Below, in pieces: positions 18,643 to 30,500 of a stretch of 64,000 bases of DNA; positions within the stretch are counted from its first letter, which is position 1, and each line of letters starts with the position of its first letter. Location of the stretch: contig JAULBX010023630.1 of the NCBI GenBank assembly GCA_032358255.1, forward strand, positions 1 through 64,000. The letters run 5' to 3'. Under the pieces are notes generated by a model that saw only the letters and a program-made list of their open reading frames with translations, had not been told where the DNA came from and did no database searches. This DNA is from Heterotrichella gracilis (Eukaryota; Sar; Xanthophyceae; Tribonematales; Xanthonemataceae). A program made the translations under genes and the position numbers.

Positions 18643-20527
18643 TTAAAATGTGGCCACTTTGTACTTCTTCTCGAAATGCTCTCGGCATGCCTTGACATCG
18701 GGATGTGGTCGCTTTGTCACCGTCTGGAATGGTTTCAGCCACTGTGCCATCGCTGTTTCAGCTTCTTCCCACGTGTCAAACTTGGAAGCTCTTGTGCCAC
18801 AACAGGCAACCAGCAGTGCTTGCAAAGTCTCCAAGCTTTCACTCGACACCCCATATTCAAGGACTGGCAGCGTTTCTGGAATGAAAGACCTGATCTGTAA
18901 TCCAAGAAGCACACCGTCACAGGCAGTCGACACTAGGGGGCTGAGAAAAGGGAAAGTCAGACTAGGATGCGATCGACTCACCTGCTCGTCAATATACAAA
19001 GTCCCAACAACATGGTTTGCATCTCGCAGAGCTGCAACTGTGCCAGCCTCGTATCCTTGTTCCACAGCTATCTTCCAGTCCTCCAAGTCAAGAGTCACAC
19101 GTGCCTTCAGGTCCAGCTGCAAACAAGGTGGAAGCCAAAGTTAGTTGCAAGTGCACTACCGTATACTGCATTGTCATCAAGGCTCCCAACCAATAGCTTC
19201 AAACTGCAACGACCTACACATACCTCGCCTTTGGCTGTTATCTCTGCCACCTTTCCGTCCTTGACCGTCACCATCCCTTCTGGAACAAACACCAGGGTGC
19301 CGGCCATCCTGATGTTGCTAGCCAAGCCCAGAACTGGCCCGAAGTAAGGGACAGGGCGCGACTTCAAACGCAAGATGTTAAGGCGCCCCAGCTCAATGGT
19401 ATATGATGCCAGCTGCCAAAGGACACGCTCTGCCCACTTCACCTGCATCGCAAAGCAAACAGTCATCGCTGTTTGGTTTGAAAAACCGAGATGCAGGGAA
19501 ACCACCATGCGTACCTGATCGAGGTCTGCACTGCCCTTCGCCTCTATGGCCAAGCGATAGACTTCCTGCAAGTGCTTGCTGCTGAGCACTCTGTAGAGTG
19601 CCCTTTGGTCTGCTGTTATTGGCACCCCCGCGGCAACGATGAAGTCACACTGGATGTTTCCCTTCAACTCCCCACAGCTGTCGTGCGAGAAGTATGCCTG
19701 CTTCATGCTTGCCTCGCTATCGTTGGAGTTGCTGGCTTTGACCTCTCCGCCATCACCAGCAGTGGGGCCTGGGTTGGTTGCTGTTGCTGCAGCTGGCTCC
19801 TCTGTGGCTGCAGCTGGCTCCTCTGTGGCTGCAGCTGGCTCCTCTGTGGCTGCAGCAGCTTCCATCCTTTCCTGCGCAGCACAAGGCAGGCTGTCAAACC
19901 AAGGCCAAACCCACTATGGCAACACTTTAAAACCAGGTCATTGCTGTGCAACACTTTAAAGCAGGCTTATGCATGCAAACCACGCATTGAATACAAGGAA
20001 AGCACATACTGGCAAGGTGACCCATATGGAAAACACAATAGGAGGCATATGGTGGACAACTCAAGTGTACACACCATCACAAGAGCGTTCTCAAGCCCAT
20101 CTGTTTCCATGGCGGCTTCCTCCTCTGTGGCTGCTGGCCCCTTTGTGGCTTGGTCCTTTGCGCTGGGTCCCGTGGTTTTGCGCTTCGCCAGCGCGCTGTT
20201 GCCCAAAATGCCGAACCACTTGACCAATTGCGCAAATGCGGGCCTGGATGGCTTTTCACCGCCCGCAATTGTGCCCGGATATATGGCGGCGATTTCGTTC
20301 ATGTCTGGCAGTGCTTTCTGGCACATCAGGTTGCTGAGGATAGGCAATAGCTTTTCTTGAAAACCAAAAAAGTTTGTGCTCTGACTGGGAGGAACATACT
20401 CCTGGATTTTAGCAGTCCTCACGAAAGGATAACGTGTTTTGAGCAAGTTCTCTGTCATGTGACAAGGAACTGTGCCAACGTCTTTGGCGAACTGTTCACG
20501 CTTTCTTTTGCTAGGAGGCTCCACCAT
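18643..20527 (-). CDS. Unrecognised 471-aa protein at the duplication junction
   Basis: Not assigned to any family. Five exons, all separated by phase-0 introns with good GT-AG sites: 20527-20075, 19871-19515, 19442-19224, 19116-18982, 18894-18643. The start codon opens MVEPPSKRKREQF, a basic cluster that could be a nuclear signal. An acidic, low-complexity linker follows, with a heptad-like repeat (AAATEEP, three to four times) encoded by 21-bp tandem units at about 19789-19854. The C-terminal about 250 residues look globular (for example CDFIVAAGVPITADQ, PVPYFGPVLGLASN, GTLVFVPEGMVTVKDG). No signal peptide or membrane span was seen. It lies exactly between the two units of a tandem duplication and has no duplicate itself. 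Clean exon structure argues that it is a working gene. Function unknown. Confidence 0.75.
19789..19854 (-). repeat. 21-bp tandem repeat inside a coding exon
   Basis: Three nearly exact 21-bp units encode AAATEEP repeats in the second exon of the unrecognised gene. Unit number may vary between strains. Confidence 0.9.
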
Positions 20528-20930
20528 CGCGCAGTACGCTCCTCTGGCAGAGGCTCTGCTGGGTACGAGGTGATATGGCCGACGAGGAGAGCGGAATAGA
20601 AGAAGAAGAAGAAGAAGGAAAACGCCGAGAGCGGAATACGGTAACGCAGTGATGCCTTGCCAGGGCCTACTATTTCAAACGGTTCAATGGCGTTGGGTTA
20701 TACACACTCGAAAGTGAGTTGCGAGGCTGCTGCGAGGCCCTATGTATGCATGCATGCATGCATATGAATTGTCCACCGGCGCGACACTGTCAACAAGGGC
20801 CGGCGTAGGAATGTGTGTGGGCTAAACAAACAGGATTCAACTCCTGGAAGCACCTCCTTTGACTAAAAATAACGTGTCTTGCGGTACTGTGGCTGTAAAT
20901 AAGTTTAAACCCACTTTTGTGGTGTTCCCG
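20528..20930. other. Gap between unrecognised gene and RRP46 copy
   Basis: Holds the presumed promoter of the minus-strand gene, a GAAGAA repeat near 20600 and a TGCATGCATATG motif at 20755-20766. No gene seen. Confidence 0.5.
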
Positions 20931-20939
20931 CTCTTTGCT

Positions 20940-22731
20940 GTTGAATCGGAACCCCCCATGGGTTGCCTCTCAAACGGGGAGGGGAGAAAGCCATCGGCAG
21001 GGGGACACATTGGCTTACCATTATAGTCCCCCTGCCATCGGTGGGACCGACGGGTGTACCGGCCGCGCAGCGGCATACCGTATAAGAAACCGCTGATCAC
21101 GGTATCACGGTGATGTGCGAAAGCAAATGAAGGAAGGCAAAGAAGCCAAAGCCGGTTGGGTGGGCGCACAATGCATGCATATGCGCAAGCATACTGGCTG
21201 GGTTCTACTAACGTGGAGCAGCCACAATCCCATGATTTTTTTTGGCCACCTGCAAGTGCACATAACATGACAACCACTTTCATCTCATGGGCGGATGGAA
21301 ACATTTGTCATTCATGTTGGTGCAATGCATGGCCGCAGTTGCGCCATGCCATTGCACACTGGCAAATGTTTATCCTGGTTTGTATGGCTCTACCAAATTT
21401 TGGCTCAATGAGTAATGCGATCCGCAACGAGAAGTACTGCATGGTGTGCATAAAGACCATACAAACCCTCTTCCAAGCTGGCCCGTATGATATACATGCC
21501 TGGTATGTGGCTACGGTAGTAACATATGTGAATGGCCTGGCCAATGCTTGACACACACCTCACGCCATGGACCTTGCCCTTGCCAGGCCTTTGCACACAC
21601 CCATCCCCCCCCCCCCCCACCCCCCGACACTGCGCAGGTGTACACCGAGGATGGCAGCATGCTTGCCTGCGCACTCAACGCAGCAGTGGGTGCGATACTA
21701 GATGCAGGCATTCCCATGCGCCATACGCTAGGTAGTTTGTTTCCCTAGTAACTGTTACTGTAACCTTCGCAACGACCCTGGGAAAGAATGTGATGATGTT
21801 TATTTTTGCGTTCTGGGAGTATCTTTGTATCAGTAGTCACGCCGCACGCATACGTCAGTCACTATGTTGAGCTGGCACGCACCATGCTCACACATAGCAT
21901 AACAGATGATCATGATGATTCCCACACAGGCATACCAGATGATGATGTGCTGTGCATGTGTCCGCAGCTGCTGCATCCTGTGGGTTCCTGCCAAGTGGCT
22001 TGCTGCTACTGGACCCTGAGGCGGCTGAGGAAAAGGTGCGGGGTGCTGCGCATCATATGGAACCCACATGGGGTCATGAACGCCTGCATGAGCATGGGCA
22101 TGCCCTTGCATATGTGACCATGTACATCGCGCACATATGTCACATCCTGCATGTATATTCACAACCTAGCAGCTCACGCCCATGTTAAAGCATCTGCATG
22201 TAGTTGCAAAACATATATGCATTTGCAGCTTTCTCATTTGCATGTATACAACATGCACACGCATGGCCATGCACCTGTACACACCATACATGCACACATA
22301 TCTGATGGCATTTGATCTGGGGATCTACCATCAGATATGTCTGCATGTATGGTGTGTACATGCGTGTAGGGGCACAGGGTATATATCACAGATTCGTGGG
22401 GTCTTGGGGAATGCCTTGTACTGTTAAACTGTATGCACAGAGGGGGTATGCAGGACCCGCGATCCCCTCCCCTCCCCGCAGGAGTGTTCCTCCCTTGTCA
22501 CCTGCGCATACGTGCGCCAGGCGGAGCCCTTCGGCGCCGCCACCTGGATGGACGAGGCCAGCCTGGCCAGCAGCCACACGCAGGGCCCCCGGGGGCATGT
22601 CACTGGATGAGTACGGGGAGGGGTGCCGCATGGTGCGGACGGCCTGTGACAGCCTGTGGGAATTCCAGCAGGGCGTGATGGAGAAAACCTTCAGGCGGGC
22701 ACTGGAGCAGCAGCAAAAAGGGGTGCGATGA
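20940..22731 (+). pseudogene. Broken second copy of RRP46
   Basis: Collinear with RRP46 but damaged. Exon 1 and most of exon 2 are missing or unrecognisable. A 39-bp inverted-repeat insertion sits in the remaining part of exon 2 (20997-21035). The exon equivalent to 15673-15773 is deleted. The last exon has a 7-bp insertion near 22587 that shifts the frame before the MSLDEYGEG segment. The exons equivalent to EDGSMLACALNAAVGAILDA and PSGLLLLDPEAAEEK remain well preserved. No complete RRP46 protein can be made from it; a short transcript remains possible. Confidence 0.88.
20992..21040. mobile_element. 39-bp inverted-repeat micro-insertion in the RRP46 copy
   Basis: Compared with intact RRP46 (around 15307), this copy has an extra 39 bp at 20997-21035. 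It starts GCAGGGGGAC and ends with its exact reverse complement GTCCCCCTGC, and is flanked by CATCG on both sides (20992-20996, 21036-21040). Termini are ambiguous by a base: 11-bp arms with a 3-bp duplication also fit. It looks like a minimal MITE-like or hairpin insertion. No transposase is nearby. Confidence 0.55.
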
Positions 22732-24079
22732 CAATTATTAGCAGCGGGCAGCAGCAAGATGGGGTGCAATGACACGTGTCAGCAACAGCAGCGGCAAAAG
22801 GGGTGCAATGGCACATGGTAGTAGCAGCAGCAGCAGTTGCCAAGTGCGGGGTCAGCATGCTAGCCCGGGGTGTGTGCAGAGCGTGGAGTGGAGATGGTGC
22901 GCAATGGCTCAGCGATGTGGGTAGTGAGGCGCATCGCCAATGGTTTCAGCAAGGCATGACAGTAAAGATATCTACTGCGCGCTGAAGCAGCAGCGGCAAT
23001 GACACTGTGTGTGGTACAACGGCTTGGAACGCCTTTTGTTTGTTTGTTTATTTGTGTGGTACAATTACAGCAGCCCAGCATTGGCCATTTACAGTCTTAG
23101 CACAATGCCAATGGGTGCTAGCATGGGTGTAGTGAGAAACTGGGTCGTTTTAAATGGTTCAGTTTGGTGCAGTGCAGCTGCCAGCAGCCAGGCGCTACAG
23201 ATGACACCATCAATTGTCACCGATAAAAATTTTATTGGCCTCTTTGACGTCCCCCACTTTTGACTTTCAACTAATTAATATGACATGCTATAGTACCTAT
23301 CGTTGAAAAGGGTTGAACCTTCCATACACCGTACCAAATCATCTTACTTTCTTCCATCTTTGATGCCATTGCCATCATATTCATTAGTCTGAGTCAGAGG
23401 CAATCAAGTGCTGCTCAGCCTGATTACTGATGCGCATATATATCTGTAACGGCCACGTTCACCACGGTCCAGTACTAGTATGTATTCGATTGCTGCTTTA
23501 CAGCAGCAAGGCGCCTGCAGCAGGTTCTGGACCTGGTATGCTTGTAGGCACATGTAGGAAATTCGATGATTAGGCACAACAAAGCGCTCGACAATGATTT
23601 TATGGCGTAACGCAACCCCACCGTACATGTGTACCGCGCTCTTAACAACTTGCAACCATGGCAGGCCACATATGGCCTGTTGTATCAGGGTAAAAGAACT
23701 TGGCAACTGGTTTGCTTCATTCAAAGCAAAATGTATGCAACGGAAAGGATTTGACAACCATGATATGGCACTCACAAAGCAAGAGTTTGCTGTACAACGC
23801 AGTGCGTGCCACGACGTCTTCAGAATCTCCCTCTCAAGAAATGGGCTAGCTTGACGTCAAAACTTTCAAAATTTGACTAGCATATGCATGTCGTGGTAAA
23901 AACTAGGCTGAGCGACAATGTGTGCAGCCTGGGTTGGACACCAGCACCCAATAGTTCCCCGGCCAAACAGGAACCCCAGCCTAGGGTTCCCCCACCAGCG
24001 CCGCCTGCATCAGCGGGTTGCATGGGCCCCTTCTGACCAGCCTTCCACACCAAGTCCAGGCACTATTTAGGGTTTGGGC
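22732..24079. other. Intergenic part of duplication unit B
   Basis: No gene seen. Contains CAG-rich stretches near 22800, a TTTG repeat near 23037-23052, and at 23995-24060 a diverged echo of the CCDC124 terminal exon. Confidence 0.6.
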
Positions 24080-26050
24080 CTAGGGTTTCCCTGCCAGCGC
24101 CGCCTGCACCAGCGGATTGCTTGGGCTCTTCTGCCAACTCTTCCACACCATGTCCTGGTACTGGCGCATCTTGAGGCCGGGCTTGTCCTCCTTCAGCCGG
24201 GGCAGCTCCGACTCCAGGTAGGCTTGGTAGGCAGCCTTCAGGCGCCTGCGTGGGGGTGGGCGAGCGGGATTTATGGGAAAGGGGCACCAACATGCATACA
24301 AACCCACCCCGTCGTAGGTCAATGGAAAGGAGCACTACGCCGCCACCGAAAATGCCATTTCTGAGATGCCATTTACATAAACACCATGGGTTGGTTATGC
24401 TATCAGCACATTCCATTGCCAGTGGAATTTGAAACACCCTGCACGCACTGCAGTATCAGGTCCCATTACACTGCCTTCAGAGAACCGCCACAAGGGTTCA
24501 GCGCAGCAAGATTGCAGCAAGGGTTTTTATGGTAGTTATTGGAGGAAGTACACCCACCTCTCCGGGTGCTTGTCCGGCGTGTCCCCACCTCCCCCATCCA
24601 CCAGCGACAGCCCCTTAATGGCCTGCTCCACATTCCTGGCCTCCACATCCCCCTGCAGCTTGTTGGTGTTCTCAACCTCAACCAGGGCGCTGTAGCTGTC
24701 CTCGGTCACCTCCCGTTTCGTCTGCAGCGCTTTCTCCCTGGCGGCGCCCTCTGCGCGCTGCGCCTCCTGCTCCCGCTGGCGCTGCAGCTGGTAGGCAGTC
24801 ATCTGGGATGAAAGGCAAAGGAGAAGGTCAGGGTTTGCGATATGGAATGTCATTTCTTATATTTTGTTTTTTTACTAGGCATTTTAATGTCCACATTTCT
24901 CCGTGGCCGCATTCTCTGTGCGCTGTGCAATTCCCGCTCCCACTGCAGCTGCATGCTCGTGGGCGTTCATCTGGGGGTAAAAAGGGTCAAGATTAGGAGG
25001 TGCTGGCCCTCCACCCATTGTCACACACCACAGCAGCGCGCATCGCCCCTCCCCACACACTTGCATTGACAATGTCGTGCACATGCGGATGCACTGCCGC
25101 ATGGCAGCACTACTCTTGCTAAGCACAGGACCGCATGTACCCCATGTTATATTCCCTGCCCCGCATGCCCCACCAGTGGTGCCAGGTGGGCCGTCTCGGT
25201 CAGGTTCATATTCTAGGCAGGGCCACCTCAGCAACGACCTTGACGCTGACCATGCCACACGCACAGCGCAGCCCCATACTGCATGCGGTGTTTCCAGCCC
25301 CACCTTTGGCGCCAGGTTGGCCTTCTCCTTTGGCTTTGCCTTGGCCAGCGCCGCCTCCTCCGCCTCTGCCAAGCGCTTCACCTCAGCCTTTTTGGCGGCA
25401 GCCTCGGCTCGCGCCCGCTCCTGATCTGCCTTCTTCGACTGGGCCTTGGACTTGGACCCCTCCCCTGCAATATGGGCGCTTCTTTGGCGATTTGAGTAGG
25501 AAAGTAGAGTATGTGAAGTATGTACAGTTAAAAACCCTTGACAGTGTTCCAAAACCGACCCATTTGACAATTGCGTTCATAGGGCACCGTGCACGCACAA
25601 TGCACAGTCCCAACTACAATCTCCACCACAAGCCCCATGGCAGGGCCCCCCTACTCCTGGCCCCTCCTCTCCGCACAATGCTCCGCCCTGTATGCAACGT
25701 CCTTACCCTTGCACCCCTAAACCCTTCAACACACCTTCCGCCGCCCAGTGTGCATCGTCCTTACCCTTGCTCTCCTGCTCCGCCTTAGCATCCTTGCCAC
25801 TAGCCATGTGCTCTTAAACCCTGAACCTAACCCCATCCAACACCGCACCTTGCTCTGCCCAATATGCATCAACCCTTGCTCTCCTAAACCCTACACCTCA
25901 CACCCTCAACCCTGCACCCTACACCGCACCTTGCTCCGCCCAGTATGCATCGTCCTTCGCCTTGCTCTCCTGCTCCACCTTGGCATTCTTGCCACTGGCC
26001 TTGCGCTCCCGCGCCTCCACCGCCTTGCTGTTCTCGCGCTTGGGGGCCAT
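24080..26050 (-). CDS. CCDC124: CCDC124 / Oxs1-type coiled-coil protein
   Basis: Conserved eukaryotic protein; in animals CCDC124 is known to associate with ribosomes and the centrosome. Four exons: 26050-25930, 25464-25304, 24802-24558, 24245-24080 (230 aa; human 223). The N-terminus MAPKRENSKAVEARERKAS resembles MPKKFQGENTKSAAARARR of the human protein. A long K/E/A-rich helix follows, then RNVEQAIKGLSLVDGG and the family's best mark, DKHPERRLKAAYQAYLESEL, then PRLKEDKPGLKMRQYQDMVW and KSPSNPLVQAAL. The TAG stop sits in a CCCTAG motif of the telomere-like type. Introns contain echoes of exons 1 and 3; an echo of the last exon follows the stop. Its 3' end was duplicated at 18085-18300. Confidence 0.93.
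24740..24974 (-). repeat. Echo of CCDC124 exon 3 acceptor edge
   Basis: About 65 bases at the start of exon 3 (24740-24805) have a diverged copy at about 24896-24974 in the preceding intron. Confidence 0.65.
25739..26000 (-). repeat. Echoes of CCDC124 exon 1
   Basis: The end of exon 1 (about 25923-26000) recurs in intron 1 at 25739-25806 (over 85 percent identical by eye) and as a shorter scrap at about 25845-25885. CCCTAAACCCT-type sequence lies between the copies. Confidence 0.85.
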
Positions 26051-27538
26051 CCAGGGACCACGCGGGGACCAAGAAAACCCTAGCGGGAAACCCTTAGGGT
26101 GTGGGAGGATAGGCGGTGCGCTGGCGGTGGTACTACTGCTTTGTAGTGCCGATGCGGATGTGGTGGTGATTGCCAATTGACAGGAGGGCTGCAAGGTGAT
26201 GCTCAAGAGGTATTTCTGGTAGTGGTTTGCCACCAGAAAACCAAGGTGGGTGCTGGTGCTGTTTCCACAAATTAAGAGCTGTCACGCGACCTTGTTCCAA
26301 AACCAATTGTCCTTCGCACTTGGATACGGTCACACAGTGGAATGCAGCGCTCCAAAATGAAAAGTCAAGGAGACCTGTACAGAAGGAGGGATAGTTAACC
26401 ACCCCAGCCAATGCCAATACTGTACATGAGCATTGTCAGACCCCTAGTTGGGACGTGGCGCTGCATACATATGTTGAACCTGCATATGGGTTGCAGGATA
26501 TTTTGGGTACTGCCAGCAGCGACGAGGAGACGCGAAACCCACATGTACCACCCCACATGGGCGCCCACATCGCATGTGCATGCATATAGGAAACTACAGC
26601 ACAGGGTGTCGACACGGCTCGGAAGTCCAAGGAAAAGCCGGTATGCAATAGCAGCAGTTTTAACTTTGAAAAGCAAGAGCCATACGTTCGGTGGTGGTGT
26701 TTTGTAGCATGCAGCCCCTTCGTAGTGCAAGCAGCATGTGTTCCGCCGTGCGCACATGTTTACCCACATGCCACCGCCGCTTCGAAAAATGCACGCCACC
26801 TCGAACGTGGGCTCGCATGCAAAGGGTATCTTGAGCCTATGAGAGGGGCTTCGGTCCATACCTGCTCGCTACCGCTTGGTGTACACCTTGCAATCAGGGC
26901 TGGAAGGGAGGCGGCTTGGAAAGGGCGAGCGATGCAAGCTTTGTTGGACCGATGGCGACTGATGCAAGTTCTGCCAAGTACGCGTCACACCCAGAAAAGA
27001 ACAAAGTGCCTTCTTTGAACTTTTGCCTCGCACTAGCCACTATATTCCTCAATTTGATGGCTACAACTCTCGGAACCAAGGGAGCTTCTAGGCAGGTCCT
27101 GGCCCACTGGCCCAGGACCTCGCTTTGAAAAGTCGCGGGAAAACTCGACAATAGATCTGTGCAAATGCGTAAAGGCGGGGGTCTCTTCCCTCGATACTAA
27201 GTTGTTGCTTGTACAGTAGGAGGGGATTTGGAGTCCAACTCCTGCTGTTCTGCGTTAATACAGCGACTTGGTGGACGATGGCAACTCGTAGTTTGCCCAT
27301 GTAACTTGTTTCTCACTCAGATATTCACTCTTAAGAAGAATGGCCGTATCATAAGTTTACCAAGTATCTTCAGTTAATGCCATCGCCGGGAGAATACTAA
27401 GCTGGTTGGAACTAGCACTGACCATCCAACATGCATGCATATGGCTAGATAGTTGGGATCCAGCTCTTAAACCCATCGCCAGGCGTGAAGCAAGGGGGGC
27501 TTTGGCGGGGGATCTCATTGAGGCGCAGACTGGGCACC
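26051..27538. promoter_or_regulatory. Divergent intergenic region CCDC124 / TOP6B
   Basis: 1.49 kb between start codons. Contains a 9-bp-arm hairpin at about 27094-27120 and a TGCATGCATATG motif at 27432-27443, about 95 bp before the TOP6B ATG. Open frames here lack good starts and known domains. Confidence 0.45.
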
Positions 27539-30500
27539 ATGTCGAAGAAGTCAGAGCTCCAGCAGAAGAGCCCTGCGGAGTTCTTTGCCGAGAACAAAAA
27601 CATCGCGGGGTTCGACAACGTGAGTGTACTACTTCACGGCATGAACGAAGGAAGAGAGCTGTTCTACATTTGGCAAGCAGTGATTATGAGTCTGCGCCTC
27701 AAATGCATGGCTGGTGCCTGAACTACCACGCGCACCACCGTTCTTAGACCCATTAGCCTCGGTGCCCAAAGTATGCATCAAGATGCACCACACTGCCCAC
27801 TAACGCCTTACCACTGCAGCCGAGCACCCAGCTTGGCACCCATAAATGCTTCATGTTGTCACTCCAAGTGCGATTTTCCCCCACTGTAACATCGTCACTG
27901 TCGATTTCCAACCCCGGCTTTCTCCCTTGGTCCCCACAGCCTGGCAAGTGCTTGTATACCACAGTGCGGGAGCTAGTTGAGAATGCGCTGGACGCGGCAG
28001 AGAGCATCAACCAGCTACCAGACATCGAGATAGCCATGTACGTGCTTCATAGAACCGTGCTTCTGAAACCCTATGCAAGGGTTATGAGTCCCCTGTCCAA
28101 ACCCTTATCTTGCAAGATGCACCAAGTTTCCCTTGTATTGACCCAGGCAGGACCTGGGATCTGCTTGCACTTGAGTTGCACTTGAGTAACCATGCAAATG
28201 CCCATGCCTTGCAACTAGTCAGTAAGATGGCAGGGTGCACTGTCCATCCTCACCTTATCCACTCGTGCCCCACACCATGGCCGCTTCGCATCCCCACCCC
28301 CTTTTCCCCACCCCCAGTGAGGAGATGAGCCAGTCCCAGCTGAACCACGTGCGCGGCGTGGCCAACGTGGAGCGGGTGGATGAGGAGCTGTACCAGGACT
28401 TTGAAAGCGAGGACGCAAGGAAGGTGGGGGTTAGGGTAAATGCTGTAGGGTTTATGGTCTAGGGTCTAGGGCGAGGGTAAAAGATAGATGGGGGACAGGG
28501 AGAGGGGGCTTAGGGTTAGAATTTAGGGTGCGGTAGGAAAGCCATTGCACTACCGGTGATTTTACCAGCGCCATGTCATGTGGCGGGCATGCCATGACCC
28601 TCATGGTGGGTGCTGAAATGGTGTGCAAATTGCACGGAAATTGCATGACTTGTCCGGACCCTTTTCAGTTTCACCCATTGCATGCAACTATGCGTCCTGT
28701 GCCCAGAGCCCAAAATCCTAAACCCTAACCTCCCCTGCTGCAGAAGCGCATGGCCAGGGAGGCCAAGGAGGTTGACAAGATGGAGAAGGCGGCCGCAAAG
28801 GTGGGCGCCATTGGGAACCCTAATCCTAACCCTAATCCTATCCCTGATCCTCGACATGAAAGTACTCACTGCCACCATAGGGAACCCTCACCCTCACCCT
28901 CACCCTCAAGATGAAAACCCTCACCACCACCAGCACCCTCGCCAGCTGAACTTGTGTGTTAGCCTGGCTGAGCAATTGGCAATGTATGCACTCCGATGGG
29001 GACACGCGTGGCACTAAAGCTGTCATGGTCTGCTGTCGGCTGGAGTCACAGGCGGTCACCTGCTGGCCTGCCTGGGTGTGCAGGGTTTAGGGTCTGGGTT
29101 GTAGGGTTTGAAAAATGTGTTTCCACATGCACAATGCATTACCACACAACCCCCTGGCGATACATTGCGCACTCAACACACCGCTCTAAAGGGTCTGTGG
29201 AGCCACTGACTGTGCGTGTGTGTGGTTGCTTGTGTGCAGAAAGGGGATAGCAGTGTGGTAATCGAGGGGAAGAAAAAGGATATGGAGGCAAGGCAGGCGG
29301 CGCAGGCGGTGCGCACGGCGCGGCTGTACTATAGGGTGACGGTCAAGGTGAGGGCTAAGTGGAAACCCTAAACCCTATGTCCTGGACAGGCAGTGCGGCA
29401 CCCATTTTCTAATTTGCATGTTCCAGCACAGCCAGATTAGGAGTCCCAAATTCCATGCGCTAACCATCCCTGTCCTGGCTCTGCTTATACCGGCGCTATC
29501 AACGCAGCTACGTCACCAGTTTCCTCCCCCAATTCAGGATAACGGCATGGGCATGGCCCACAAGGACATCCCCGACATGCTGGGCAGGGTGCTGTCGGGG
29601 ACCAAATATGGGGTCAAGCAGACGCGCGGCAAATTTGGTCTGGGGGCCAAAATGGCGCTCATTTGGTCCAAGATGAGCACAGGGCTGCCCATCGAGGTGT
29701 GGAGCGCGCGCAAGGGGCAGGGCTACAAGTCCTACTACAAGCTGGATATAGACATCCACAGGTGGGCCGCAAGAAATCTAAACCCTCAGACATAAACCCT
29801 TAATTCTACTGCAAGCTGGATATCGGCATCCACAGGTAATGTAGGGTGAAAGCATTCCAGTTCTTATTCATTCAATTCATTGCTTACCGAGTTACACTAG
29901 CCGGGCACGTCTCCTTAGAATGTTCACAAACAGTAAACTGTAGACCCGGAACCCAAGTCTAGGTGGCTGGTAACCTCTTAAACCAAAGTAACTTATTGAA
30001 CCCTGCTATGAGTCGTTGGCAGCCCAGGAATCCCTGAACGCTGCATTTGAACCTATGGTCTCATTCACCCCAATTTCAGGAGCCAGCCCGACATGCAACA
30101 AGGTGGAGCGGCAGGACAACAGAGGGGTGGCACGGGGTCCAGCTCACACTCATCATCAACCCCAAAACCCTAAACTTATTCAATCCCCCCACTTCAGGAA
30201 CCAGCCCAACGTGCACAAGGTGGAGCAACAAGAAAACAAGGAGGGGTGGCACGGGGCCGAGCTGACCCTCATCATCGCTGGCAACTGGCAGTACTACCGG
30301 GCCAAGATCCTCAAGTACCTGCGCCAAATCGCGGTCATTACCCCCTACACGCAGTTTGGGTTTGACTTCAAGGGGGAAAGCGATAAGGGTAGCCTGAAGG
30401 TGGTGTTTGCGCGACGAACCACCACCATGCCGCAGCCGCCAAAGGTGAAAACCCTAGGGAAAGCCCTAATGAAACCCTACAGGGACCCTTGCCAGGGTTC

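Larger units (their letters stand above)
20985..24165. repeat. Segmental duplication, unit B
   Basis: Second unit of the tandem duplication: truncated RRP46 copy, intergenic region and the last exon of intact CCDC124. The order RRP46 intact, CCDC124 broken, RRP46 broken, CCDC124 intact is what a tandem duplication with breakpoints inside both genes produces. Confidence 0.85.

Noticed and set aside
26894-27151. 85-codon minus-strand open frame between CCDC124 and TOP6B
   Set aside because: No ATG start (opens at TTG), no splice partners in phase and no recognisable domain.
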